Shown in pieces: positions 25,901-34,710 of a stretch of DNA of 64,000 bases. Below the pieces are notes generated by a model. It was not told where the DNA came from and did not search any database. It saw only the letters and a list, made by a program, of their open reading frames with translations. The translations under genes were made by a program, and so were the position numbers. Positions within the stretch are counted from its first letter, which is position 1, and each line of letters opens with the position of its first letter. The stretch comes from Paragonimus skrjabini miyazakii (lineage: Eukaryota; Platyhelminthes; Trematoda; Plagiorchiida; Troglotrematidae): NCBI GenBank assembly GCA_014338405.1, contig JTDE01002484.1, positions 1-64,000 on the forward strand. Direction: 5' to 3'.

Positions 25901-28900
25901 AGTACAGTAGTATGCAGCTTGTTTGTAGGTAACAGGTAACATCATGGATTTCATCGTTGTGCTGAATTATTTGACTGTGTTTTTGCCCGTAGATGGCCTG
26001 TTGTTAACCTAAATCTAAATGGCGAATAAGTTGGATGCGGTTTGCTAATGATATCCCATTGTTTATCGTCCCGTTAACTTTTCCCCGTATCTAAGTCTTG
26101 CTGAAAGGGTCAGCTAGGTGACCAGTATGCGGTACGTTCGAAGTACCATGAGGGCTCTCCGGTATCTCGACTGTGGACCACAAGACGCTGCTTACATGTG
26201 TTCGTGGATTCGAAGTCAGCTTTACTTTTGTCCTGAAATTATATTATGCACCCCTGTAAACTTACTGTCAACTGTTTGGTACACTCATGGTCCCAAAATC
26301 TGATGTTCGTCAAATTCGCCTTAGATCTTTGTTTTTTCCTATTCTTTCTCTGTTTATCCACAAAAATGTTGTTCTGTAGAATGATTGACTATCGGTCTGC
26401 TTTTCCCACTGCTGTTCCCACATCTACTTACCACAGTTCTCAGCTAAGCGGGATTTTCGCAATACTTTTATTGATTTTCGCCGATTATTTCCCTCTTCCC
26501 AGATTGAGCGACGTGTTCTGCTTCCGCAGAAGGACTTCCGCCGTGCCTTGCCGAGAATGGTTGCAGGCGGATTGATATCTACTACAGTAAGTAATTGCCA
26601 GCTTTTTCCTCATGACAACACTTTATCAACCATGACTTACAACTGCTCGCAAGTCGCTTTTTTTACTGCGGGATGGAGCAACTTTCGACTTTTGATGAGC
26701 ATTAGCGGTTTTTGCTTTTCATATGAGTTGGACATCAACCACAGTTGACCGCAGCTGGGGTATTCTCATAGACTTTGCAGTCGGCCCTTTCCGAAAGGAA
26801 GCACTAGACTGGAGTTTTGCTCTTATTAGATCTCGTCAGTAGTGTATATCCTCGCCACGGCTGGGGTTAGGACTCCGGCTGCGCTTTTGTGAGGCAACTG
26901 TGTTGACTACTGCGCCACTGACCTCACTTTAGGCACGACTGAATCATCATATGTGAACACTCAACCACTTTCGCTTGTGAGTAATGCACAAGCTGCCCGG
27001 TCGCCTTGGGAGGAGATAAAGTAACCGTTCCGTTAATTCCAGTCGATGATCCGTCGACTGGGCCTTCTCTCCAAGTTGAAATCACAGAAATGCTTAACCT
27101 GTTGAGCGCTATTTTGATTAGTGATGAGTGATAGGGGAATGCGACAGATGCGATCATTTGCGAGTGACGTTCAATTTACATAAAACCAAAATCCCCTGCT
27201 ACTCATTGGTAGGTGTCGCTCAAATCGCTGTAGGAAATGCTTTCCGGAATGACAGTTTGTTGCTGTCCCTGGCTTGTCTCCATCGGTACAATCTTAATCT
27301 TTCAGTTTTCTTATCTTTTTTCTTCTAATGACATGATTTTTATCGTAGTATTTTTTTGAACTGCTACTGCGGACGAGTGTTCAAACTACAATGTTATTGG
27401 GTCACTTTCGTGGTCACTTATTAATGAATGAATGGACAGTATTTTATCTTTTTGATCTGGCCTGGTGACAATGACGTAATTTGTCAAATTCAAATCCTGT
27501 GCACTTGTTCAGAATCACTTAAACTGAATATATCGCACCCTGATGACTCAGTTTATTTTTGGCCTCAGAAATATTTATATTTTTAAGTTTGTTCGATTGT
27601 ATTTTGTAATGGCCACACACCCTGTTTTAATCAATTCGATGCTTTAGACCTATTACTGTATAAAATTGCAGGTATTGCACAACCCTATATACTTATCACA
27701 CATCAAAGTACGTAACATTCGTCCTTATATATGTAGGTCGCTTGTATATCTACCTGTTTTTTTCGTACATTGTTGTTGAATACTGTGCTGTGTTGGCATG
27801 CATACGGACTTTTGTTGGCTTGACTTGATCGACATATAGAAAGCAGGCTATGATTGTGTCCCAACGACTATTTCCGTCCCTTCGTAGGAGCTTTCTCGAT
27901 CAAAGGAGTACACTTCTGAAACCATTCTCTGCTTGTATTCGATCAATCTTCCTCGAATTGCCAATATTTTGATCGAATTGGCGCAGCACACGGCTCTTCG
28001 AGTCTCGTTACGTACTGAGCACGAATTTGGACAGAAAAAGTAGGTTACTGTCGTTTACCATCTTATGTTTACTATGACAACTCTTATTCGTTTCATATCA
28101 AAGAATGATTGTATGAGGATTGTGTGGACCCAATATTTCCAGTAGGACGACTTTAGACCAAGCTCGTGGGGGTGGGCAGGGGGTACAGCATTACGTTAAT
28201 GCTCTTTCAAATAAAAAAAGTTCATCTCAATGGCTTAATCAACTCTGAACAACATAGACTATAGAAACTGGCTGGTTTCTACCAGTAGCCCAGAAGTTTT
28301 GAATTTACGTTTACAATACGGAGTATATCAACAAAGAAATCGAAATCGAACACTATGCCTTACATGATAATGATGATGATGATGATGATGATGATGGCGT
28401 GTCTGTATTTGTACCTGAATAACAGGTTTGAACCCGATTTACCGCGTGGTTGCAAAAAATTTTAAAAACTGGTTTGTGACAGCTTCTCGTAAGTGAGTCT
28501 TACTGATTCACACTAAAGGCCTGGCACAAATTCTTGTGCGATTAAACAAATGCGTGTAAAGTGCCCAGTGCACTTTTTCACTGATTGATTTCGAATTATC
28601 GTTGGTTTTACAGGTGTCCCTGTTTATTAACTCGAATGGTAAATGCATCATGCGTTAACATCTGGTATACATGAATCACCTTACGGTCAACAGTTGGTTG
28701 TCGACACATGTGGAGTCAGCCTTCGGGTTACGTTTCTATGTGGGGTGCATGTTTACCAAGGTGTGTTATTTTCACACTACGACTACGACTGTGATTTGGT
28801 CCGCGATTTACTCGCCTTCGAATTTATTTTCCTATCGATTCGTGTGTTATTTAGACCCATGAACTGATAGCTGCGACGACATTATCTTTCAGACTCTAGG

Positions 28901-29832
28901 CCCTGTGGATTTGTCGATGTCCATGCTGGTCGATATGTATTTACTTAGCCACATTGCTGCGTCTCATTAACCTGGCACTTAGGGAATACCTGGGTTTCAT
29001 CCTGGTAACCTACACGGCTTGAATGGTTCTATGTTTAAAGAGGGTCACATTATTTGCGATTACAAGGCAATAAGGTCTTTTAACAACTTGGTTCAAGTTA
29101 ATTTTTATAACGTGTCTCTGCGTTGGTTCGTTCGTGGAGTCGTCTGAAGAAAATTCCAGTGTGGATGCTTGCTCCGATCGGTTTTACTCTTTTTGACGTC
29201 TTAAACGTTTCATGTGTGTTTGTTTCACGACGCTCCTGGCGATTGGGTCCCTGCTTACACTCGTCTAATGTTTCGGACTAGAAGCAACGCGAACAGCATC
29301 CTCAATCCTGATTGGGCTTCATCTCGACACACACCAAGAGCGTAGTAGTTCAACAACAAGGACCACCCTATGGTCACAGTGACTCCCACCTCAACTGTAA
29401 TTGTGTCATATTGATTCTGGCAAATCTGTTTGGACGTCAAACTGATCAAGTTGATCGAAATTTCGTCACACTTTCGGTAATGTGACCTTGATCAACTGGA
29501 ATTGCTATGGAAGAATCGTCATTACGAAAACTTGTTTGTTGTCATGTGCATTAATGTAGCAACTTTTAACGCGAACCATTGGTTCCCATAATTGGTTTGG
29601 TTCCTGATTTTCATTTCAGGCGCCTGATCGAACAACGCTATCGAGTCGAGAATCTGATCGAGAAGCATCAGCTCAAATTGTCTCAGCTGACGGCCCAGTT
29701 GAGTGATGCAAGCGAAGATGAGTCTGCTGTCAGTTTGGTGAGCCAGCAAAAAGAGAGCCTGGAAGCGCTAGCGTCCAGTATTACACCGTCTGAGCAACAG
29801 CAGTTGGATTCGCTGACTTCAAAATTGGCAAA
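3035..29832 (+). CDS. POLR3C: RNA polymerase III subunit RPC3 (whole split gene, terminal exon unresolved)
   Basis: RPC3 forms, with RPC6 and RPC7, the TFIIE-related subcomplex of nuclear RNA polymerase III that helps promoter opening and initiation on tRNA, 5S and U6 genes. The family has tandem winged helices and a C-terminal coiled coil. Recognition comes from reading frames that align block by block and in order with human RPC3: the N-terminal LQKHFG block (human LQEHFG), a basic PPRKRFR linker, LRIFRLLL (human ARIFRLVL), and the C-terminal RVENLI...ITPSEQQQLDSL block (human RVEAII...ITAPERQQLETL). Fourteen exons are listed separately. Phases match at all junctions except exon 10 to 11. 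The model gives about 560 residues before the missing last exon; human is 534 (from memory). Exons 4 and 10 carry extra residues relative to human. No in-frame stop occurs in the chosen exons, so this looks like a working gene. Introns range from 39 nt to 8.7 kb. Confidence 0.87.
3232..3330 (+). CDS. POLR3C: POLR3C exon 2
   Basis: The exon follows a 39-nt intron (3193-3231, GTAAAA...GTGTAG). It starts in phase 2 and ends in phase 2 at a GTAAGC donor. It encodes SLIRHMTVVVRKTTGIKY, matching the end of winged helix 1 in human RPC3 (LVQHNLVSYQVHKRGVVEY). Confidence 0.85.
3370..3509 (+). CDS. POLR3C: POLR3C exon 3
   Basis: The exon follows a second 39-nt intron (3331-3369, GTAAGC...CTTTAG). A tempting alternative acceptor at 3388 would break the phase; the one at 3369 keeps it and gives an ungapped 28-residue match, RFPFF...HFYGEVAEQ...LFLMG, to human RYPRY...TLYSDTGEL...LLLNG. 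It ends in phase 1. Confidence 0.85.
3557..3751 (+). CDS. POLR3C: POLR3C exon 4
   Basis: The exon follows a 47-nt intron (3510-3556); a tandem acceptor could add 3 nt (start 3560) without changing phase. It encodes DVAERHKF...STFDTLMKTDVLQIVTPE, matching human VADR...NTFVRLADTHFVQRCP. A serine/threonine-rich linker follows. It ends in phase 1 at G|GTATGC. The intron before it also happens to be open in this frame, so a naive ORF runs from 3433 to 3768. Confidence 0.8.
3752..5970 (+). other. POLR3C intron 4
   Basis: 2.2 kb. It holds a 135-codon ORF (4244-4651) that is cysteine-rich, has no homology I recognise and no splice context supporting it. No repeat was recognised. Confidence 0.5.
5971..6068 (+). 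CDS. POLR3C: POLR3C exon 5 (basic linker)
   Basis: Acceptor TTGTTTACAG, donor GTGAGT. The phase 1 start fits exon 4 and the end is phase 0. It encodes a linker ending EDVEPPRKRFRDVGEPP, corresponding to the human GEPKAKRPKYTTDNKEP segment. The basic cluster could act in nuclear import. Confidence 0.8.
6359..6947 (-). CDS. Possible exons of an unknown gene nested antisense in POLR3C intron 5
   Basis: On the minus strand a 75-codon ORF starting at 6947 ends at a good donor (GTGAGG, 6726). A second segment, 6466-6359, sits between an acceptor (CACTTTATAG) and a strong donor (GTAAGT) and encodes FGRSARRSNPVMATRVGLEF. Further open minus segments follow toward 6200 and precede it (7000-7215). Phases between the two main pieces do not agree as drawn, and no family was recognised. 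The plus strand here also has an ORF (6277-6473) with a GTGAGT donor, so one of the two readings must be accidental. Confidence 0.22.
7971..8128 (+). mobile_element. Foldback SINE insertion with perfect hairpin
   Basis: The element consists of the SINE 3' region present twice in opposite orientation. Arms 7968-8026 and 8045-8103 are exact inverted copies (59 bp), with an 18-nt loop that contains TCGAAAGGGGCCGAC. The plus-oriented half continues to the family's 3' end, CCCCTACTACTCATCA. It is flanked by an exact 12-bp direct repeat GAATGGGAATTC (7959-7970 and 8129-8140), a target-site duplication, so the hairpin was inserted as a unit. It lies in POLR3C intron 5. Confidence 0.85.
9783..9881 (+). 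CDS. POLR3C: POLR3C exon 6
   Basis: Exactly 33 codons, phase 0 to 0, between TTTTTCATAG and GTATGA. It encodes AAWKFTVAPN...LEAMWRDRLIFRLAEERLGE, aligned with human YWQANLDRF...HFRDQAIVSAVANRM (shared W, RD and R spacing). The 3.7-kb intron before it holds a foldback SINE and possible minus-strand exons. Confidence 0.82.
9935..10036 (+). CDS. POLR3C: POLR3C exon 7
   Basis: Exactly 34 codons, phase 0 to 0. The preceding intron is 53 nt (9882-9934). It encodes GDILSRLLCIAAAARRSTEI followed by TSHESGAVSRSE, aligned with human SEIVRTMLRMSEITTSSSAP...LSSNE. Confidence 0.84.
10511..10579 (+). CDS. POLR3C: POLR3C exon 8
   Basis: Twenty-three codons, phase 0 to 0, acceptor TATTTTGCAG, donor GTGTGT. 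It encodes LIRSLRDPVEHFDSYLSLLT plus EDE, aligned with human IFRSLPVGYN...LDQYLTLLADD. The intron that follows is the longest recovered (8.7 kb). Confidence 0.85.
11956..12012 (-). repeat. SINE fragment, minus orientation
   Basis: GAACTCGTCAGTAGTGCGTA matches the minus strand of the SINE body just after the B box. It is followed 130 bp later by a plus-oriented piece of the same family. Confidence 0.6.
12139..12240 (+). repeat. SINE 5' fragment, plus orientation
   Basis: ATATCGGTTGGGGGTTATC... to GGACAGCCTGAGCATTGCTC matches the 5' region of the copies at 51234 and 26980 (TATCGATTGGAGTTAAC..., ACAACCTGATCATTACTCAC). Degraded. Confidence 0.6.
13140..14060 (+). mobile_element. RTE-like LINE remnant (RT palm to C-terminus)
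   Basis: Despite stops and frameshifts, LTDFEYADYK (about 13226-13260, RT catalytic box region) and a C-terminal block RGAMFTDTATDWLKMR...VGHVRPRLVSSHGHRDS (about 13830-14000) match the reverse transcriptase and C-terminal region (RRA..TD.....GGQ..., VG..RLPGW.PRD) common in fluke RTE-type LINEs. Non-functional. It lies in POLR3C intron 8. A run of ten G at 13463-13472 interrupts it. Confidence 0.65.
14150..14320 (+). repeat. Dispersed repeat B, copy 2
   Basis: It carries AGGTGCCTTGGTGTTG, a T-rich middle, and TGATTGTATGGCAGTTA. The closest relative in the window is the copy at 22566. It lies directly after the RTE remnant in POLR3C intron 8. Confidence 0.55.
15060..15400 (-). mobile_element. 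LINE 3' tail, minus strand
   Basis: The minus strand carries LSAFDYRRLNDMTEI and, in a shifted frame, YPLFAHSLVINRILFKVL. These resemble the C-terminal end of CR1/Jockey-type LINE proteins (YRRLRGD and FF..RVVN.WN motifs). Heavily decayed; the clade is uncertain. Confidence 0.4.
16590..17115 (-). mobile_element. RTE-like LINE remnant with internal deletion
   Basis: Minus-strand ALYSQSASRVRVSEQPS...FRQGCPIPS (17050-16930) is the RT segment normally read as LYA.TSGRVR...GVRQGCPLSP. Immediately downstream the sequence jumps to the element's 3' end, homologous at the DNA level to 37560-37900 (for example GGCACGCCATTGACTGC is shared). The central RT and connection regions are missing. Confidence 0.6.
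19261..19301 (+). CDS. POLR3C: POLR3C exon 9 (41-nt small exon)
   Basis: Acceptor TTATTTTACAG, phase 0 start. MEFLVQEPGLGGH plus a split codon matches human LEFVGKSGDSGGGM. Ending at AT|GTACAC gives phase 2, which fits exon 10 and yields GGH-I-YIVV against human GGGMYVIN. A second donor 8 nt on (T|GTCGTA) is out of phase with exon 10. Confidence 0.75.
19931..19961 (+). repeat. (AT)n microsatellite
   Basis: About 15 uninterrupted AT units, in the intron between POLR3C exons 9 and 10. Confidence 0.95.
20869..21031 (+). CDS. POLR3C: POLR3C exon 10 (3' boundary uncertain)
   Basis: Acceptor AAATCTTTCAG, phase 2 start. It begins YIVVQDEQQQ and ends SLISLREKQ...LVAEAFG, aligned with human MYVINLHKALASL...VVQERFG. 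Roughly 25-30 residues between these blocks have no human counterpart. The nearest donor after AFG (GTAGTG at 21032) leaves phase 0, but exon 11 needs phase 2, so the true end or a missed tiny exon remains open. The reading frame stays open to 21214. Confidence 0.6.
22566..22790 (+). repeat. Dispersed repeat B, copy 3
   Basis: It carries TAGGCACCTTGGTGTTGTAT, a T/C-rich middle, and GTGGTTGTATGGCAGTTAAG CATCAGTGTG. It lies in the intron between POLR3C exons 10 and 11. Confidence 0.55.
23533..23560 (+). repeat. (GTT)n microsatellite
   Basis: Nine GTT units, 150 bp before POLR3C exon 11. Confidence 0.93.
23713..23779 (+). CDS. POLR3C: POLR3C exon 11 (winged helix 4)
   Basis: Acceptor CTTTTTCTTTGCAG and donor GTAGGT are both strong. 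It starts in phase 2 and ends in phase 0. It encodes FQNGGLRIFRLLLSSGPLSH plus EE, matching human GSRCARIFRLVLQKKHIEQK. Confidence 0.88.
26503..26586 (+). CDS. POLR3C: POLR3C exon 12 (winged helix 4)
   Basis: Twenty-eight codons, phase 0 to 0, acceptor TTTCCCTCTTCCCAG, donor GTAAGT. It encodes IERRVLLPQKDFRRALPRMV and then AGGLISTT, matching human VEDFAMIPAKEAKDMLYKML and SENFMSLQ. Confidence 0.88.
26693..27080 (-). mobile_element. tRNA-derived SINE, minus orientation, nearly full length
   Basis: Read on the minus strand it runs: 5' region, ATTACTCACAAGCGAAAGTG, the A-box region GTGGCGCAGTAG, a degraded B box, GCACT..TGACGAG-like body, GAAAGGGCCGACTGCAAAG, and the 3' end. It is colinear with the 51-kb copy. 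It lies in the intron after POLR3C exon 12. Confidence 0.75.
27131..27210 (+). mobile_element. SINE 3' end, plus orientation, facing the previous copy
   Basis: GGGGAATGCGACAGATGCGA to CAAAATCCCCTGCTACTCAT repeats the SINE 3' end in the orientation opposite to 26693-27080, leaving a head-to-head inverted pair with a 50-bp spacer. Confidence 0.75.
27888..28039 (+). CDS. POLR3C: POLR3C exon 13
   Basis: Phase 0 start at CCCTTCGTAG|GAG and phase 2 end at AAAAA|GTAGGT. TSETILCLYSINLPRIANIL corresponds to human APSRTFYLYTVNILSAARML, and the following SLRTEHEFGQK to human LIERRQFETKEN. The join to exon 14 is in phase (AA + G gives Lys). Confidence 0.9.
28371..28396 (+). repeat. (GAT)n microsatellite
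   Basis: Eight to nine GAT units after TACATGATAA. It may be the tail of a degraded RTE copy, since the RTE tail at 37.5 kb also ends in an ATG/CAT repeat. Confidence 0.85.
29620..29832 (+). CDS. POLR3C: POLR3C exon 14 (C-terminal coiled coil)
   Basis: Acceptor TTTTCATTTCAG, phase 2 start. It encodes a charged coiled-coil stretch, RLIEQRYRVENLIEKHQLKL, and then ESLEALASSITPSEQQQLDS with LTSKLAK. These match human RLLEKSQRVEAIIASMQ and EEMITAPERQQLETLKRNVNK. The donor A|GTACGT leaves phase 2; an alternative donor at 29837 leaves phase 0. About 25 residues and the stop must lie downstream. Confidence 0.9.
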
Positions 29833-30231
29833 GTACGTGTTTCTTAGGTTTTCAGGTTGTTCGTTTGGTTTCACCAGTTATACAGTTGGTACGCCAAGCC
29901 CCTCATCTGTTTCACCGCTGTTCATATGTGAATTGGATTTGATAGACTAACTTTCTGTGCACACTGTTATTTTCAAAAAATTCGGCGTTTTAGATTTCCG
30001 CTGTGTTATTGCCTTATCCACACGTTCCGTTTATTAGTCTGTTGTTGATGGTATTGATTTCATCTTAAATAACTGTAACGGATTTGTGAACTTTTTGTTT
30101 GTTCTGACTTCACATTACTTCGTCCGCTAGATGATGGTATGTTACGAGGAGACTGATGAATTCCTGTTTTACTCATGTATTGGTTTTAGCCCAACTGTCT
30201 CTTTCCATCTTTGGGATGTTATTCAGTACAG

Positions 30232-30331
30232 TTGGTGCTTCACGGGGTTCCTACATGATTTCGAAACCATTTTCTCTGTCGCACGTTTCGTGTGTAGATG
30301 GCACTGCAATCATACCAGCGTACCTTGTTAA
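30232..30331 (+). CDS. POLR3C: Candidate POLR3C terminal exon (a)
   Basis: The phase 2 start at TTCAGTACAG fits the preferred exon 14 donor. The reading frame ends in TAA at 30329-30331. It contains DFETIFSVARFV, at the right distance to match human VDETIFLLESYI near the C-terminus, but the rest is unlike the family and I see no AATAAA close behind. Confidence 0.3.
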
Positions 30332-33300
30332 CTAGTCAGATATCAGTGTTGGTGCCACTTTTAGCTTAATCGATTCTGGTTTCCGTGGAATCTGATAAGT
30401 CAGGCCTATTTAACTGCATCACCTTACTGTTTTCAGGGTATACATAGCGATAAAACACACGAACCATTTTCTCCACTAACACTACCAGTGTACTGTGTGT
30501 GGAAAGTACGAGCGCACCTGGTGAGAATACTATTAGGTGACCAACCAAAAATTGTCATTCTCGAAAATTGAATAACATTTTGCCGCACCGAAGTCATTCA
30601 CACAGCTTAACTGAACTGCCTAACTGCTCATACATGTTCTGTTTCTGGATAATTTAGGCTGTCTTTCGGAGGCTGTAGAATACAGTAGCGTGAGAGTGAT
30701 TTTCCTTCATTGGAGTGTTGTAATTTGATTATAACATCTTTGAAAAAGGTCATACGAATTGGTTAAAGCGTTTAATATCACAACGTATTCGTAACGTTAT
30801 GTTCTGAATTTATTTATTAAAAACGTGTCAACCACAATGCACAACTGGTTTGAATTCATTCGTACCAAATTTGGTGCCGATATTTTACGAAAAATCTTCT
30901 CCCTCGGACTGCTACTACAAGATTGCATCCGTACGCCTATGGACTTAACGACACGTTTGAATAAGTTTATCTCAAACGTGCCCCTAGACACATTCTTATG
31001 ATGATTGATGTAATTAACTAGACATTATAAAGCGTCACAATCGCATTGTTCTGGGTTACGAAAGCAATGATTGCACTTAGCTTCTACAATTGCACAGTGC
31101 TTCCTACGCTTTGGGTTTCTTGTTTTTGCTGAAAACATAGACGAGGATTACGGGGACATGAGTATGGCTCACCTTTTTTGAGGTATACGTTTTCATCATG
31201 ATAGCGCTGTAACACCAGAGGAGATCGCGGACGTAAAATAAGACACACCTGTCAGTAGATACTTGCTGAATGACTTAGAGTTGGTTCTTATCTCCGAACT
31301 CCAATATAAGTGACCCCGAGAAAATGGAAAACAGGAGGAGTTAATAGCAAGTACGCTTGTCGCCGATCTACCATGATGAATCCTGGAGACCTAGCAACAG
31401 AAGTCTCTCAGAAATGACGTAGTACGTACACTCGTGAGTAGATATGCCGACAAACATAGTGTATATAGCGTACGTTGTGCAAATGAAATCTAAAAAACAC
31501 ACTATCAGAAATGTTGCACGTAAAGAACAACATTGGACCGGTTTTTCACCGGTATTATATGCAACGAACCAAGACTTGCACTTTGTACTTCTGCATACTT
31601 CGCATATTGCAATTTATATTCTGTTGTTTACGTGTTCGTCATTTTTGAATATCTCTCTAATAACGCCACGTCATCTAGCAACGTCCTGTGGCTGGGACTG
31701 TGTGACGACGCTGTTACCACGGTTCACTTATATTATCTTGGATGTTGCGGGACTCGTATTTATTTTCGAGAATAATCCCTAAACAACCCTCAGCGATATG
31801 CACTGGTGGCACTCCACTTCCCGGTCAAAAGCCTTCTCAGGTTTACTGAATCACGTGCCAATTTGCGGATATTTATTGCAGCTCGATATAAGTTACTACC
31901 TGTCAAGAATGAGACGGTGAGATCTAGATCGGTCACTATACCTGATCCCAGCTGCACTCAGCTTATTTGTAACTCAGAGTGTCATGTGGAAGCGAACATT
32001 ATCTGGTGTAAAAGGTGACTACTTAATGCTGCCTAAGTCTGATAGTTCATCAATGTTTCATTCTACGTAAACCTGCTTCAGTGTGATTCCTTGTCGAACT
32101 TACATTCTGCAATTGGTTTACTTCATTCAGAGAAACACTTTTTTTGATAGTGAGCCCATTGCAAAGTTGAGTTAGAAAGTACTCTTTTTCTTTCTATGCT
32201 TTATTTCTTGGGAGATTTGTACCTAGATACTCGTTCGAATTGCCTTACAGGTAAACCTTACCAAAACCGTAACTAAAAAGGCCGACACACATCACAATGT
32301 TGTATGATTGTGGATGTGACAGCACAATCCTTCAGTTTGTTCTTTCGGAGTATTATTAAGATGCTTTTCGATTTTTGATGACGCTTCTATCTGGGCGACG
32401 GGTGAATTTGTAAGGAAATCAGGTTTCCGAATGTTGATTCACATCTGATATAAACCAAATAGCGTTAATGCTGTAAATCCTTTAGATGTTCTGCGGTTAC
32501 TTTCTCCACACCTGGCAAAGCATATTTTCGTGTGAAACGAGGACCTTTCCGACTGTCTTTGGTCGAAGCGCTTGTTCTCAGCAGGAGACAGCTCAATGAA
32601 TTCAACTTACTCCATGGCAAAAAAGACCAACTTATTTGGATATATTTTTCTTCCAGTGGGCACATTCTTCTCACAGAAGTTCTTTCCGCTTACAACCTTC
32701 GAATTTCATCACTAGAGCTCATCATGGCAAACTTTTTCTTCTACGAAGTAAATGGGCCATCCGACAGCTGAAGGGAAATCTGTTAGATTATCCTGAAAGT
32801 ACCTTCACTTTTATGAAACTATTTTCAAAAGATTACAACTAGGCCAGACTGTAATTTTCTGTACAAACATTACTGTGGTTAACAGTCATGTCAACGCGAT
32901 ACAGCTACGTTTATGTAGATTGCGTGAAGTGATGTCTCTTTAGACACCCGTAACTATTATCCGGAGTGCGGATGAACTGTTTTTCGGCACTGTGATCACT
33001 GTGTTAACGGTTTATTTGATGAGATACTTTCAGTTTTTCACAATGTAACTCCGCTGTTGTTGTAGCATTAGTTAGCGGAAGCTTGTGTTGGGTTAATCCG
33101 GCTGCAGCCTAGAAAACTGTACTCGGTTTTTTCGTTCGGGTGAATGTCGCGTCTTGTTTGACGTTCAAGGAGGTACATTTTGTTGAGCCGCTGCGTCATT
33201 CCGTTATCGCTTTTTCCACCGCACGTGTTAATACGTGACAGAAGAAATTTTAATGTTTATATCGTGATAATAATGAAACATACGCCTTCAAGCGTATCTT

Positions 33301-34685
33301 CATCCAACTCTCTGTCAATCTGTTCGGTACGTTCTGACAAAGCTTTCTCCTTCTGTCTACTTTATCCGTACGTTGTTCGATGAAACACCTGGCTCTTTCG
33401 CCATTTCTGCACAAGGTCTTCTAAGTGGTTTTTCTGCTGGTTCTTTCAAGTGATTGTGTACACTAGCCAAGGATAGAGTGCTGCGAATGCACTTTCGTCA
33501 GGATTTTTGTATTTTTTTCGGGATATCTGCTTAACTACACGCCCAAATTAAACCACAAACTGAAAGAAATCGAAGGTCGTGTCTTACTTTATCACATCAC
33601 GGCGAAGCTAGGTTACAAGTAGTAAACTGTATACCTCAATGAAAAGTAATGTAATATCACGGCGAAGGGAGTGGTATATAGTACATTCAACTGCCTTTTC
33701 CATAACATTGAAATACGAGCTGCCAGTTCAGCAATTACCAACTATGTGGACATTTTCAGGAAGATCCTGCCTCTATGTTTACTTGCCCTTTGGTTCCTGT
33801 TCAATTGCGGCCTAATTTATGCAGAGCGATTGAGTCCAAATATGGGGCTTGTGATCAAATGATGGAAACCAAGTAGTGTTAAGTTGTTTGTCCGTCATAG
33901 AGACTTACTGCATTATTTTGGTGTCGGGCTGATAAAATGTTCATTTCGTTTTGTTTGATTATATGGTGCACTTGTCTTCCGCAAAGTTGATGGGGTTCTG
34001 TTTTCACCGACAATTTTCGAAGCAGTCAGTCGATGAACGTCGCAGATTTTCGGTTGATTTATGCAATCCAAGTCGTTATGCTGTTCCATAATGATTTCAG
34101 ATCGTTCACTTTCGGTTATACAGTGCAGATTCGTACCGGATGATCGTGTGCAGTCGTTGATTAATGATGTGATTCAAATGAATTGCGGTACTTAATCCGA
34201 CGGGTGGTGGTTCATATATTTTTAGAGCACCACGGCAACTGTGGTGAGGTACTTTTTGTTATTCCACCGTGCAGGTTACGTGAAAAATTACATCCCGATT
34301 TTGGAATTATGGTCTGAAAAAACGGCGCCAATTTAACCCTGTTCATTTTTTTGAACAGATTATAGTTCAATGTGTAATTTAATTTTTTAAGCTTGAAATT
34401 AATTAACAAATTAGATCCTTTAGTTCACGCTCGAACTAGAAGGGAAATGTGATAGTTTCACAGTTAACCGCGTCCAATAGTTTGAATTAACTGGTTCAAC
34501 GATATGGTTTTAAAAAAGTTTTTTTAAAAGATAGCAAGCATCCCAGAAATGCAATAAATGCAGTTGAACAGACATGCGGAAATGTTTGCGGATATTCCAT
34601 GCGAGATTTGACACGGAATGTTGAGTGCCAGTGTGTGGGAATAGAAACCGAACTGAAATGACCAGTTGACCTAAACGGTAGGGGC

Positions 34686-34710
34686 TATTATTATTATTAT
34701 TATTATTATT
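34686..34710 (+). repeat. (TTA)n microsatellite
   Basis: Eight TTA units, followed by a degenerate GTTATATTATT. Confidence 0.9.

Noticed and set aside
29430..29510. Imperfect inverted repeat around TGATCAAG
   Set aside because: Short, interrupted arms with no duplication or relation to other repeats; compatible with chance.
5971..29832. Resemblance of the plus-strand exons to symplekin, and of the 29.6-kb exon to SMC3
   Set aside because: Each single exon could be forced onto these proteins, but the order and phases did not fit and long segments were missing. RPC3 explains all exons in order with far better matches.
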